Shown: positions 16,142-24,398, counted from the first letter of the stretch. The stretch is 45,072 bases of DNA from Mycolicibacterium vaccae NBRC 14118 = CIP 105934 (GCF_001552715.1 NZ_BCRS01000026.1:1-45072); one strand, 5' to 3'. Notes: generated by a model from the letters alone, not told the origin. Numbers and translations: made by a program.

Positions 16142-17478
16142 CGGGCCACCGCCGCGCCGCGCCGCGCACGTGTCATACCGGCCGGGATCTCCCGCTTGAG
16201 CAGATCGTGTTCGTAGACGAAGTAGTCGACCTGCTGGGTGTGCCGCGGCCGGTCGGTGCAGTGGCCTGCGTGCAAATGCTGATCGGCGTCGATGGTCCGC
16301 TCCATCTCGTCTACCGGCGGCAGCGCGTAGCGTCCGACCGCATAGGCGGCCAGCAGCCGCGCCTGGCACTCGACGAACGGGAACAGCGTGGGGACCGCCT
16401 GCGCGAAGCCCATGAAAACGAGGTCCTCGAAGCCCGGCTTGAACATCCGCTTGTAGAGCCGGATGTAGTTGTCCGGAGCACTGACGAACTCGGGATCGAA
16501 GAACGGGAACGTGATGTTGTAGCCGGTCGCGTAGATGATGACGTCGAAGTCGGCGCGGGTGCCGTCGACGAAATGGACGGTGTGCCCGTCGAGGCGTGCG
16601 ACGTTGGGCTTCGGTGTCACGTCGCCCGAGCCGAGCCGCAACGGTAGTTCCACCGACTGCGTCGGATGAGCCTCGAACAACTTGTGGTCGGCCGGCGGCA
16701 ACCCGTACATCGTCGGGTCGGTGCCCAGCATCGGGGCCACGAGCTGGACGGCCTTGCGCTGCCACGACAACGGGAGATAGGGCGAGGTGCGCCAGAACGT
16801 GTCTCCCGGGCGCCCCGCGATGTACTTGGGCACGATCCACGCCGAGGATCTGGTGGACAACGTCACCTCGTTGCGCAGCGCTTTCGATGACAACTCGACG
16901 GTGATGTCGGCGGCACTGTTGCCGATTCCGACCACCAGGATCCGCTTGCCCGTGAGCTCCAGCGGCGTGCCGGGATCGATGTAGGAGTGCGAGTGGATCG
17001 ACTCACCGTCGAAGGTGCCGGGGAACTCGGCCAGCCGCGGATCCCAGTGGTGGCCGTTGGCGACCACGAGCAGGTCGAAACCACGCTCGGCCCCGGCCTG
17101 GTCCCGGATCCGCCAGCCACCGTCGCCGTCCCGGGCCGCGTGCACCACCCCGTTGCCGAACTCGATGTTCTCGAGCAGCCCGAACGCCTCGGCGTACGCG
17201 TCGAGATACGCCTTCACCTGAGTGTGGTGCGGAAACGACGGATAGTGCTCAGGCATCGGGAAGTCCTTGAAGGACAGCCGGTCCTTGGAGGTGTCGATGT
17301 GCAGGGACCGGTAGGCGCTGCTGTGGCCGTTCGGATTGCCGAACGCCCAGTTGCCACCGATGCGGTCGCTGGTCTCGAACGTCGTGTAGTCGACCCCGTA
17401 GTCCTTGAGCATCTTGCCTGCGGTCAATCCGCTGATCCCCGCACCGATCACCGCAACCCTGGGGTGTGTCTGGTCCAC
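16138..17478 (-). CDS. Flavin-containing monooxygenase (FMO/Baeyer-Villiger-like)
   Basis: A 446-residue class B flavoprotein. Motifs are the FAD site VAVIGAGISGLTAGK, IGGNWAF, the fingerprint FDGESIHSHSY (FxGxxxHxxxY, nearer FMO than type I Baeyer-Villiger enzymes), the NADP site VVGIGNSAAD, and the ATGYN motif. It should insert one oxygen atom from O2 using NADPH, giving an ester from a ketone or oxidising N or S. I prefer the GTG at 17478, 4 bp after AAGGAG; the frame also allows a GTG at 17496. It is coupled to the hydrolase downstream. Confidence 0.92.
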   Translation of the reverse strand: MDQTHPRVAVIGAGISGLTAGKMLKDYGVDYTTFETSDRIGGNWAFGNPNGHSSAYRSLHIDTSKDRLSFKDFPMPEHYPSFPHHTQVKAYLDAYAEAFGLLENIEFGNGVVHAARDGDGGWRIRDQAGAERGFDLLVVANGHHWDPRLAEFPGTFDGESIHSHSYIDPGTPLELTGKRILVVGIGNSAADITVELSSKALRNEVTLSTRSSAWIVPKYIAGRPGDTFWRTSPYLPLSWQRKAVQLVAPMLGTDPTMYGLPPADHKLFEAHPTQSVELPLRLGSGDVTPKPNVARLDGHTVHFVDGTRADFDVIIYATGYNITFPFFDPEFVSAPDNYIRLYKRMFKPGFEDLVFMGFAQAVPTLFPFVECQARLLAAYAVGRYALPPVDEMERTIDADQHLHAGHCTDRPRHTQQVDYFVYEHDLLKREIPAGMTRARRGAAVAR

Positions 17479-17516
17479 GTCGCTCCTTCGCGCCACCTGG
17501 CAATCTAGGAACGTTT

Positions 17517-17530
17517 TTGACGAACGTCAA
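17517..17530. promoter_or_regulatory. Palindrome TTGACG-AA-CGTCAA upstream of the monooxygenase gene
   Basis: A perfect 6+2+6 palindrome in the 90-bp gap between the MaoC stop and the monooxygenase start, about 40 bp before the latter. It has the size of a TetR/MarR-type operator. No regulator gene is adjacent, so the binding protein is unknown. Confidence 0.4.
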
Positions 17531-17568
17531 TGGTTTCTGACACCCGTCGGGGACGTGGACCCGCGCCG

Positions 17569-18021
17569 TCAGCCGATGAAGCGCACGATCGACTCGGCGA
17601 CCGCGGCCGGCTTGTCCGAACCCTCGATCTCCACCGTTGTGCTCACTGTCGCCTGCACCGCGTTCTCCAGCCGGTTCACCGCGGTGATCTCCGCGCGGGC
17701 GCGCAGCTTCGCGCCGACCCTGACCGGGGTGATGAAACGGACCTTGTTGTAGCCGTAGTTGATCGCCATCGCGACGTTGTCGACCGAGTACAGCTGGTGG
17801 GTGAAGTGCGGCAGCAGCGACAGCGTCAGTAGCCCGTGGGCGATCGTGCCGCCGAACGGGCCCGCGGCGGCCCGCTCGGGATCGACGTGAATCCACTGGT
17901 GGTCATCGGTGGCGTCAGCGAACAAGTTAACCCGGTCCTGGGTGATCTCCAGCCACTCGGTCGGCCCGAGCTGGGTGCCCTCGGCAGCGACGAACTCGGC
18001 GAGATCTTTGAACTTCTTCAC
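17569..18021 (-). CDS. MaoC-family (hot-dog fold) enoyl-CoA hydratase
   Basis: A 150-residue single hot-dog protein. The GTG at 18021 follows AAAGGAG at a 5-bp spacing; a longer frame upstream lacks family similarity. The hydratase-2 motif is at about residues 36-55, FADATDDHQWIH followed by ERAAAGPFGGTIAHG, giving the Asp-His pair. It should hydrate trans-2-enoyl-CoA to the (R)-3-hydroxyacyl-CoA, or act as a related dehydratase. It resembles short mycobacterial MaoC proteins. It heads the leftward MaoC, monooxygenase, hydrolase series. Confidence 0.9.
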   Translation of the reverse strand: MKKFKDLAEFVAAEGTQLGPTEWLEITQDRVNLFADATDDHQWIHVDPERAAAGPFGGTIAHGLLTLSLLPHFTHQLYSVDNVAMAINYGYNKVRFITPVRVGAKLRARAEITAVNRLENAVQATVSTTVEIEGSDKPAAVAESIVRFIG

Positions 18022-18478
18022 GTTGTCTCCTTTGACCAGGGCGCCGCCGGCAACGACATCCGGTTGTGCCGCATGCGAGTTTGCAGCATTCACAGTGCCA
18101 CAACCGGCCCGCCACGCCTTGAGTGAGATCGATAGCGACGCCTGAGACCCCTCCTCCGGCGAAGCCACGCCAGCCATTGCACATCATCCGCTCAGCAAAT
18201 AATTTGCGTTTGCAATGTCATTTCTCGCCGCTCCGATGTCACCGGCCCGTAACTTCGCGGGAATGTGCACCGGCCCGCGCGCCGGCACCGCCGGCGACAG
18301 TTAGCTGCGGGATCGCTGGAAACTGACTGCCGCGCAGACTGAACAGTTTGCGCGGCGGCGGCTGTTCACCACGGCGGAATTGTCACGGTGACGCCACCGG
18401 GAGGCTCCCGAATTTCTGTTGCCTGAGCGTGGTCGCGGGTATCCGCTATCACGGTTTTTGATGTCCACAATTCGAAAA
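18022..18478. other. Long non-coding divergent gap, upstream half
   Basis: No gene is convincing on either strand. Seen here are the palindrome GCAAAT-A-ATTTGC (18195-18207), GTCAC-G-GTGAC (18382-18392), and arms CCGCGCA/TGCGCGG near 18330-18360. Base composition drops towards A/T after about 18440. The region presumably holds the promoter for the leftward MaoC gene and, at its right end, the promoter for the rightward operon at 18626. Confidence 0.4.
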
Positions 18479-18585
18479 GGAGAAAATATTCTCCGGCTAG
18501 CTAGAAATGGAGTGACCGGCAGCGACATACTTAGTGTCGCCCTATAACGAGTGGCACCGGATCCGAAAGTTGGCAGCCGGTGCCA
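18479..18585 (+). promoter_or_regulatory. Hairpin-rich leader of the acyltransferase-ThiF-GGDEF/EAL operon
   Basis: Three consecutive inverted repeats precede the start at 18626. The first is GGAGAA-AATA-TTCTCC (18479-18494). The second is GCGACA-TACTTAG-TGTCGC (18522-18540). The third has arms TGGCACCGG (18552-18560) and CCGGTGCCA (18577-18585), then TCGCTTTTCT, which looks like a terminator or attenuator. The first two may be operators. I could not match the set to a known riboswitch class. Confidence 0.5.
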
Positions 18586-18625
18586 TCGCTTTTCTAAGTT
18601 GCCAACGCCCTCGAAAGGAATGACT

Positions 18626-19375
18626 GTGTCAATTGCTTCGCTCGAATCCCTGCGTGTCGACGATTTCGAACTCACGGGTAACCACAGCTGGTGGGACGCC
18701 GATGCGGAATGCACTCTGGTTATGTCGCAGCCGAACCTCGACCCCGACCTGTGGATGAAGTATCTCAGAGGCGCTGAACGCAGCTACCGCAAGCACGGGG
18801 TCGAGATGGCGCTCGACGTCGACGAGATCAGCGACGGACACGACACCGCGGTGTTCTGGGCAGCGCTCGACACGTCAGGACAGGTGATCGGCGGCGTGCG
18901 CGCCAAGGGCCCGCTCACCGGTGCCGACGACTCGCACGCGGTCGTCGAGTGGGACGGCCAGCCGGGGCTGGCCGCGGTGCGCAAGATGATCGACGACCGC
19001 GCGCCGTTCGGCATCCTGGAGATGAAATCGGCGTTCGTGACCGACGATCCGAGCCGCACCAAGGGGGTGACCCGCGCGCTGGCCCGCACTGGCTTCCATG
19101 CGATGGCGGCGATGGACCTCCAGTTCTGCATGGCCACCTCGGCGCCGCACGTGCTCGACAAGTGGCGATCCTCGGGCGGGGTGGTCGCGGCCATTCCCGC
19201 CACCCCCTACCCGGACCCGCGCTACCGCACCAAGATGATGTGGTGGGACCGCCGGACGTTCATCCAGCATGCCGAGCCCGCCCAGGTGTCGAAGATCTTC
19301 AGCGAGATCATGGCGATGGAACGCTCGCGAGTCGTTGCCGGGCAAATTGACGAGCTGCGTGATAATGCGTTGTGA
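18626..19375 (+). CDS. LuxI/FeeM-like N-acyltransferase-fold protein (putative)
   Basis: A 249-residue protein. I chose the GTG at 18626, 6 bp after AAAGGA; an ATG at 18620 touches that site and is less likely. The middle reads like the GNAT-type acyl-amino-acid or autoinducer synthase fold. There is a strand pair VFWAALDTSGQVIGGVRAKG, then ILEMKSAFVTDD in the place of the E-x-SRFAV strand. A helix RALARTGFHAMAAMD and a late segment LDKWRSSGGVVAA follow. Such enzymes join an acyl chain to an amino acid or similar amine. The match is by eye and moderate. The stop overlaps the next start as GTGA, so this and the ThiF fusion are coupled. Confidence 0.6.
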   Translation: MSIASLESLRVDDFELTGNHSWWDADAECTLVMSQPNLDPDLWMKYLRGAERSYRKHGVEMALDVDEISDGHDTAVFWAALDTSGQVIGGVRAKGPLTGADDSHAVVEWDGQPGLAAVRKMIDDRAPFGILEMKSAFVTDDPSRTKGVTRALARTGFHAMAAMDLQFCMATSAPHVLDKWRSSGGVVAAIPATPYPDPRYRTKMMWWDRRTFIQHAEPAQVSKIFSEIMAMERSRVVAGQIDELRDNAL

Positions 19376-21528
19376 GCTTCGAGCACTCTCGTGCGCATCC
19401 AGATGACGCCGCCGGCGCTACGGTCCTCGATCCTGCTGATCCGACCGACCGGGAAACGTTGCGCTCCCTGCGCGAGGACCCGGCGATCACCTTCGTCGAC
19501 CGAAGCACCGAACAGGCCAAGACGCTGGCCGGGCTACTGCCGGCGCCGCCACCCGAATTGACCGACGAGCCGCGGCGCTGGGCGTACTACCCGTGGCGAC
19601 GCACCGTCGTCGGCGTCCTCGGTCCGCGCGGCTACGCGCGGGTGCGCTCGGACCGCAACCGCAACCTGATCACCGCGCAGGAACAGGAGGTGCTCGGCGC
19701 ACTGCGCATCGGGGTGGTCGGCCTCAGCGTCGGCCACGCGGTGGCGCATACGTTGGCGATGCAGGGCATGTGCGGCGAGGTGCGCCTGGCCGACTTCGAC
19801 GAACTGGAGTTGTCGAACCTGAACCGGGTGCCGGCGACGGTGTTCGACATCGGCGAGAACAAGGCGCACATCGCTGCGCGCAGGATCGCCGAGGTCGATC
19901 CGTACATCACCGTGCGAGTGGTGGAATCGGGCCTTACCCCGGACACGATCACCGAGTTCCTCGACGGGCTCGACATCGTGGTCGAGGAATGCGACTCGCT
20001 CGACGTCAAAGCGCTCGTCCGCGAGGCGGCGCGGCGACGACGGCAGCCGGTGCTGATGGCCACCAGCGACCGCGGCCTGATCGACGTCGAGAGGTTCGAT
20101 CTCGAACCCGACCGGCCGATCTTCCACGGCCTGCTCGGTGACGTCGACGCCGCGATGCTCGCCGGTCTGGACAGCAGAGAGAAAATCCCGCACGTGCTGC
20201 GGCTCGTCGACGGGGCCAACCTGTCCGCGCGCGGCGCCGCGTCTCTGGTCGAGGTCGGGCAGAGCCTGTCGACATGGCCGCAACTGGTCGGCGACGTGCT
20301 CGTCGGCGCCGCGGCGGTTGCCGAGGCGATTCGCAGAATCGGTCTGGGCGAACCACTTTCGTCGGGGCGGGTGCGGATCGACACAGCTGCGGCGCTGGAC
20401 GGTCTGACCGACCCGTTGCATCTGCCTTCGCCGCCGCAGGAGGAACCGGCGCCGCCCGGGGCCGAACCCGACGCCGATGTCCGGGACGCGGTTCACGCAG
20501 TGGCTTTGGCGGCCAACCACGCGCCGTCGGGCGGCAATGTGCAGCCCTGGAGCATCGAGACGGCGCGGGACGCGGTAACCATCCGGCTCGACCCGCAGTA
20601 CCAGTCCACGATCGACGTCGGCCTGCGCGGCAGCGCGGTGGCGGTCGGCGCGGCGGCGTTCAACGCGCGGGTCGCCGCGGCCGCCCATCAGAGGCTCGGT
20701 GCGGTGACGTTCCGGGAGGACGGGCCCGCGCCGCTGACCGCTGTGATCGAACTCACCGAGGGCACCGATGACGCGCTCGCCGCGCTGTATCCGGCGCTGT
20801 CGGCGCGCGAGACCAACCGCAGACACGGCACGCCTTCGGCGCTCGACGCTACGGTGATGGACGCGCTGCGCACGGCAGCCGAGCGGGAGGGGTCCCGGCT
20901 CAAACTGATCGCCGACCGGGACGTGCTGAGCGGGATCGCCGCGCTGCTGGCCGATACGGACCGCATTCGCTATCTGACGCCACGCCTGCACACCGACATG
21001 GCCTCGGAGCTGCGTTGGCCGGGAGACGATTTGCCCGATTTCGGGATCGACGTACGAAGCCTGGAGCTGGGCGCCGCCGAACTGGGGACGCTCGACATCC
21101 TGCGCAGACCCGATGTCATGGCGCTGCTCAACGCGTGGGACGCGGGAGCGGTGCTGGGCGCCGACACCCGGGCCCGCATCGCGGGCTGCTCCGCACTCGC
21201 TCTGGTGATGACCGACGACCCGTCGCTGACCGGCTATGCGCGGGGCGGTTCGGCGTCCGAGGCCGTCTGGATCGCCGCACAGCAGCACGGCCTGGCGGTG
21301 CAGCCGATCTCCCCCGTCTTCCTCTACGCCCGGCATCGCGACGAACTCGACGAGCTCTCACCGCGTTTCGCGACCGAGCTCGGCGATCTGCAATCCCGGT
21401 TCCGGCACCTGACAGCCGAGCAACCCGGCGAGGTGACCGCCCTGATCCTGCGACTCACCTCCGCCCCACCGGCGTCGGTGCGCAGTAGACGGCGTCCCGT
21501 CACTTTTGCTGACGCCCCCGTATTCTGA
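19372..21528 (+). CDS. moeY: ThiF (E1-like) adenylyltransferase - nitroreductase fusion, Rv1355c family
   Basis: A 718-residue two-domain protein like M. tuberculosis Rv1355c (called MoeY). Residues about 85-330 are a ThiF/E1 domain: IGVVGLSVGHAVAHTLAMQG, LADFDELELSNLNR with the acid and arginine that bind ATP, then GENKAHIAARRIAEVDP. Residues about 375-700 are a nitroreductase-like FMN domain opening HAVALAANHAPSGGNVQPW. E1 domains adenylate a carboxylate, while nitroreductase folds use FMN for redox steps. A molybdopterin role is only a name by homology. Lying between an acyltransferase and a c-di-GMP enzyme, it may modify a small acylated molecule. The stop is 7 bp from the next start. Confidence 0.9.
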   Translation: MSFEHSRAHPDDAAGATVLDPADPTDRETLRSLREDPAITFVDRSTEQAKTLAGLLPAPPPELTDEPRRWAYYPWRRTVVGVLGPRGYARVRSDRNRNLITAQEQEVLGALRIGVVGLSVGHAVAHTLAMQGMCGEVRLADFDELELSNLNRVPATVFDIGENKAHIAARRIAEVDPYITVRVVESGLTPDTITEFLDGLDIVVEECDSLDVKALVREAARRRRQPVLMATSDRGLIDVERFDLEPDRPIFHGLLGDVDAAMLAGLDSREKIPHVLRLVDGANLSARGAASLVEVGQSLSTWPQLVGDVLVGAAAVAEAIRRIGLGEPLSSGRVRIDTAAALDGLTDPLHLPSPPQEEPAPPGAEPDADVRDAVHAVALAANHAPSGGNVQPWSIETARDAVTIRLDPQYQSTIDVGLRGSAVAVGAAAFNARVAAAAHQRLGAVTFREDGPAPLTAVIELTEGTDDALAALYPALSARETNRRHGTPSALDATVMDALRTAAEREGSRLKLIADRDVLSGIAALLADTDRIRYLTPRLHTDMASELRWPGDDLPDFGIDVRSLELGAAELGTLDILRRPDVMALLNAWDAGAVLGADTRARIAGCSALALVMTDDPSLTGYARGGSASEAVWIAAQQHGLAVQPISPVFLYARHRDELDELSPRFATELGDLQSRFRHLTAEQPGEVTALILRLTSAPPASVRSRRRPVTFADAPVF

Positions 21529-21535
21529 CTGCACG

Positions 21536-23389
21536 ATGCCTGAAAGCGACACGCTCCGCAGTCTCGACCTGGTGGTCACCTCGGTGGCCACCAAGTTGAT
21601 GGCGGCCAACGCCGCGACCTCGGTCGAGGTGAGTCAGCGGGTACTGGCAGAACTCGTCGCCTACTTGGGCGTCGACGTCAGCTTCCTGCGCTACAACGAC
21701 CACAAGATCCGCGCGTCCCGACTCGTCACAGAATGGCCCGTGCGGCCCGGCGTGCCCGATCCCGACCCGCTCGCGCTGGTGTATTTCGCCGACGCCGACC
21801 CGGTCTTCGCGCACTCCGAGCACGGCAAGAAGCCGATGGTGTTCCGCCCCGAGCCGGCCACCGACGACTATCAGAAGCGCATCGAGGAGACCCGGGCGGT
21901 GCCGGCGACCTCGATGGCCGCCGCTCCCCTGGTCTCCGGGGAGCTGACCACCGGCGTCCTCGGGTTCATCAAGTTCGGCGACCGGGAGTGGACCGCCGAG
22001 GAACTCAACGGACTCGAAGCGATCGCGTCGCTGTTCGCCCAGGTGCAGGCGCGGGTCCAGGCCGAGGAACAACTGCGCTATCTGGCCGAGCACGACGACC
22101 TGACGGGGCTGTGCAACCGCCGTGCCCTGCTGGCCCATCTCGACGAACGACTGGCCGCCGGGGAGCCCGGGCCGGTCTCGGCGCTGTTCTTCGACCTCGA
22201 CCGCCTCAAAGCGATCAACGACTACCTCGGGCACACCGCAGGCGATTGGTTCATCCGGGTACTCGCCGAGCGGCTGCGCCGGGGTGCGGACTGCCCCAAT
22301 CTGATCGCCCGACTCGGCGGTGACGAGTTCGTCCTCGTCCCCGCCGAACCGATGGCCGTCGAGGAGGCCGAGGCACTGGCGCACCGCCTGCGGACGACGC
22401 TGTGCGAACGGGTCTCCATCGACGGCGAGTTGCTGACCCGCACGGTCAGCATCGGTGTGGCCCAAGGCATACCGGGTCGTGACACCACCTCGGATCTGCT
22501 CCGCCGCGCCGACCAGGCCGTGCTGGGCGCGAAGAGTTCCGGGGGCAACAAGATCGTCACCTTCACCGACGACATGTCGTTGCAGAACGAATTCGACAAC
22601 GACATCGAACTGCACCTGCAGGGCGTCATCGAGAACGGCGCCCTGGTGCTGCACTATCTCCCTGAGGTCGACATGCGGACCGGCGAGATCCTGGCGTGCG
22701 AGGCCCTGGTCCGCTGGCAGCACCCGACCCGCGGGCTGCTGTCCCCCGAGTCGTTCATCGGTGTGGCCGAATCCATCAACCTGGCAGGCGAATTGGGCCG
22801 CTGGGTGATGCGAGCCGCGTGCGCCGACTTCGCCGCCTGGCGTTCGCGGGGCATCGGCGCCGACGCGGTGATGCGCATCAACGTCTCCCCGGTGCAGCTG
22901 GTCACCGACGGATTCGTCGACGCGGTCGCGGCCATCGTCGAGGAGTTCGGCCTCGAAAAGGGGTCGATCTGCCTGGAGATCACCGAGAGCGTCGTCGTGC
23001 AGGACATCGAGACCACCCGCGTCACCCTCAACGGTCTCCAGGAGGCCGGCGTGCGCATCGCCATCGACGACTTCGGCACCGGGTACAGCGCGCTGTCGCA
23101 TCTGAAGTCACTGCCCGTCGACACCCTCAAGATCGACAAGAGCTTCGTGCGCGAACTCGGATCCGATCCGGGCGATCTGGCGATCGTCCGGGCGATCATC
23201 GCGCTGGCCGAGGCCTTCGGTCTGGAGCTGGTGGCCGAGGGCGTCGAAACCGAGGTCGCGGCGTTGACGCTGCTCCGGCACGGGTGTCACCGGGCGCAGG
23301 GATTCCTGCTGTCCCGCCCGATCCCCGGCGCCGCGATGGAAGAGCTGCTCGCCAAAGGACGGATTCCGGTCAGCTTCGCCAAGTCGTGA
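21536..23389 (+). CDS. dcpA: Bifunctional diguanylate cyclase/phosphodiesterase (GAF-GGDEF-EAL)
   Basis: A 617-residue cytoplasmic protein matching the Rv1354c/DcpA type in order, size and neighbour. A GAF-like sensor covers about residues 15-170. The GGDEF domain follows, with AEHDDLTGLCNRRALL and an intact GGDEF signature near residues 260-266. The EAL domain has EALVRWQHP, the ITESVV, DDFGTGYSALSHL and TLKIDKSFVREL metal and general-base motifs, and VAEGVETE. Both halves look active, so it can make and break cyclic di-GMP. The ATG at 21536 is preferred over an in-frame TTG at 21506. No transmembrane segment is seen. It ends overlapping the convergent FAD protein gene by 20 bp. Confidence 0.93.
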   Translation: MPESDTLRSLDLVVTSVATKLMAANAATSVEVSQRVLAELVAYLGVDVSFLRYNDHKIRASRLVTEWPVRPGVPDPDPLALVYFADADPVFAHSEHGKKPMVFRPEPATDDYQKRIEETRAVPATSMAAAPLVSGELTTGVLGFIKFGDREWTAEELNGLEAIASLFAQVQARVQAEEQLRYLAEHDDLTGLCNRRALLAHLDERLAAGEPGPVSALFFDLDRLKAINDYLGHTAGDWFIRVLAERLRRGADCPNLIARLGGDEFVLVPAEPMAVEEAEALAHRLRTTLCERVSIDGELLTRTVSIGVAQGIPGRDTTSDLLRRADQAVLGAKSSGGNKIVTFTDDMSLQNEFDNDIELHLQGVIENGALVLHYLPEVDMRTGEILACEALVRWQHPTRGLLSPESFIGVAESINLAGELGRWVMRAACADFAAWRSRGIGADAVMRINVSPVQLVTDGFVDAVAAIVEEFGLEKGSICLEITESVVVQDIETTRVTLNGLQEAGVRIAIDDFGTGYSALSHLKSLPVDTLKIDKSFVRELGSDPGDLAIVRAIIALAEAFGLELVAEGVETEVAALTLLRHGCHRAQGFLLSRPIPGAAMEELLAKGRIPVSFAKS

Positions 23390-24245
23390 CCGTCGCCGCC
23401 GAAGGCGACGGGATCGATTGCGCCACTGCCGGGTCCGCCGTCAGCATCTCCAACCGCCCGAATCGACTCGCGTCCTTGCCCACCAGGGCGACCCGCAACG
23501 GTGTGCCGTTTGCCAGCGCAGGCCAGGGTGCGCCCCGCCCGGCGGTGTCGTCGCAGACGAGCACGCCGTGGCGGGCCCGGACCGTCAGCGGGCCCTCGTC
23601 GGTGGCGAAGACCGCACCGGTCACCCGCCCCTCGTCGAACACCAGCCGATCCAGCCGCCGGACCGGACACGGCGAGAGGCCGCGGTCATCGGCCTCCGCG
23701 GTCAGCCAGCGGTGCACCGAACCGGCGGGATCGTCGGGATCGGGTGACATCACGCCGATTTCGGTGATCTCGAACTGTTCCCCGCCCTCGGCGCACATCG
23801 TCGTCGACGTCCAGTCGGTGACCTGCGTGTAGAGGTAACCGGTCGGCGACGGGATGCAGACTGCCGCCCACTCCCGTAACCGCCATCCCTCGAACGGCGG
23901 CACGCTGCGCCCGCGGATGGGCGCGGTCTCGGGCATCAGACGCACCGGCAGGTCGGGACCGGGCCGGCTGAGGGTGGTCAGGTCGAGGTCCTCGGTCAGC
24001 GCCCAGAAGTACTCGCTGGTCGCCTCGTCGCGCTCGTCCTCGTCCTCGTCGGCACCGTCCTCGTCGGCACCGGCGAAATAGCGCCGGAGCCCGTGCAGTC
24101 CGCCGGCCAGGTCCGGTCCGGCGGCCTCGGCGAGAAAGACGTCACCGTCGTGTTCCACCGCCGAAATAGCTGTCGCCAAGCCGGCCGAACCGGTGCCGGT
24201 GACCACCACGTCGACTTCGTCGTCCCATTCGGGCTCACAGAACAA
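23370..24245 (-). CDS. FAD-binding oxidoreductase-like protein, short form
   Basis: A 291-residue protein. It begins with a clear dinucleotide fold, DVVVTGTGSAGLATAISAVE, ending in the acid FLAEA. Later comes a VFDEGRVTGAVFA turn and RHGVLVCDD, as in fumarate-reductase/ketosteroid-dehydrogenase-like flavoproteins. A very acidic stretch, ADEDGADEDEDERDEA (about residues 58-73), sits in between. Such enzymes are usually about 500 residues, so this is shortened or a different subfamily. I place the start at a TTG (24245) behind AGAGGCGA; no ATG or GTG fits as well. Function not recognised. Confidence 0.6.
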   Translation of the reverse strand: MFCEPEWDDEVDVVVTGTGSAGLATAISAVEHDGDVFLAEAAGPDLAGGLHGLRRYFAGADEDGADEDEDERDEATSEYFWALTEDLDLTTLSRPGPDLPVRLMPETAPIRGRSVPPFEGWRLREWAAVCIPSPTGYLYTQVTDWTSTTMCAEGGEQFEITEIGVMSPDPDDPAGSVHRWLTAEADDRGLSPCPVRRLDRLVFDEGRVTGAVFATDEGPLTVRARHGVLVCDDTAGRGAPWPALANGTPLRVALVGKDASRFGRLEMLTADPAVAQSIPSPSAATVTTWRS

Positions 24246-24343
24246 GGTTATTCGCCTCTTATTTGCCGTGGCCGAGAGAAAGTCGGCCCGGTGAAAGGCT
24301 ATGGCATCGAGAATATGGACGCCAAACCGATCCGGCGGCGTCG

Positions 24344-24398
24344 GTTGCCACAGCTGTGATGGTTTCGGAGGGGATTTGCCATCACGAACTGTGGCAAC
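24344..24398. promoter_or_regulatory. Long imperfect stem-loop in a divergent promoter region
   Basis: Arms at 24344-24362 and 24379-24398 pair over about 17 of 19-20 positions. GTTGCCACAG pairs with CTGTGGCAAC and GTGATGG with CCATCAC, with one bulge and a 16-bp loop. It sits in the 332-bp gap (24246-24577) between the leftward FAD-protein gene and the rightward dehydrogenase pair. No T tract follows. The rest of the gap is non-coding. Near its right end is the AT-rich TACTTAACTAACTAGGTTTA (24521-24540), a likely promoter/operator for the dehydrogenases. Confidence 0.55.

Noticed and set aside
18479..18585. c-di-GMP (GEMM) riboswitch before the GGDEF/EAL operon
   Set aside because: Hairpins are there, but I could not find the conserved GEMM core sequence, so only a structured leader is claimed.
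18301..18714. A 137-codon minus-strand open frame
   Set aside because: It runs across the hairpin leader and into the acyltransferase gene antisense, and is Ser/Arg-rich with no domain.
20086..20110. SOS box (TCGAAC-N4-GTTCGA)
   Set aside because: GTTCGA-TC-TCGAAC is the reverse order with the wrong spacing and lies inside a coding region.
19534..21336. A 600-codon minus-strand open frame
   Set aside because: Antisense to the ThiF-nitroreductase gene, no ribosome binding site or recognisable domain, Arg/His-rich shadow.
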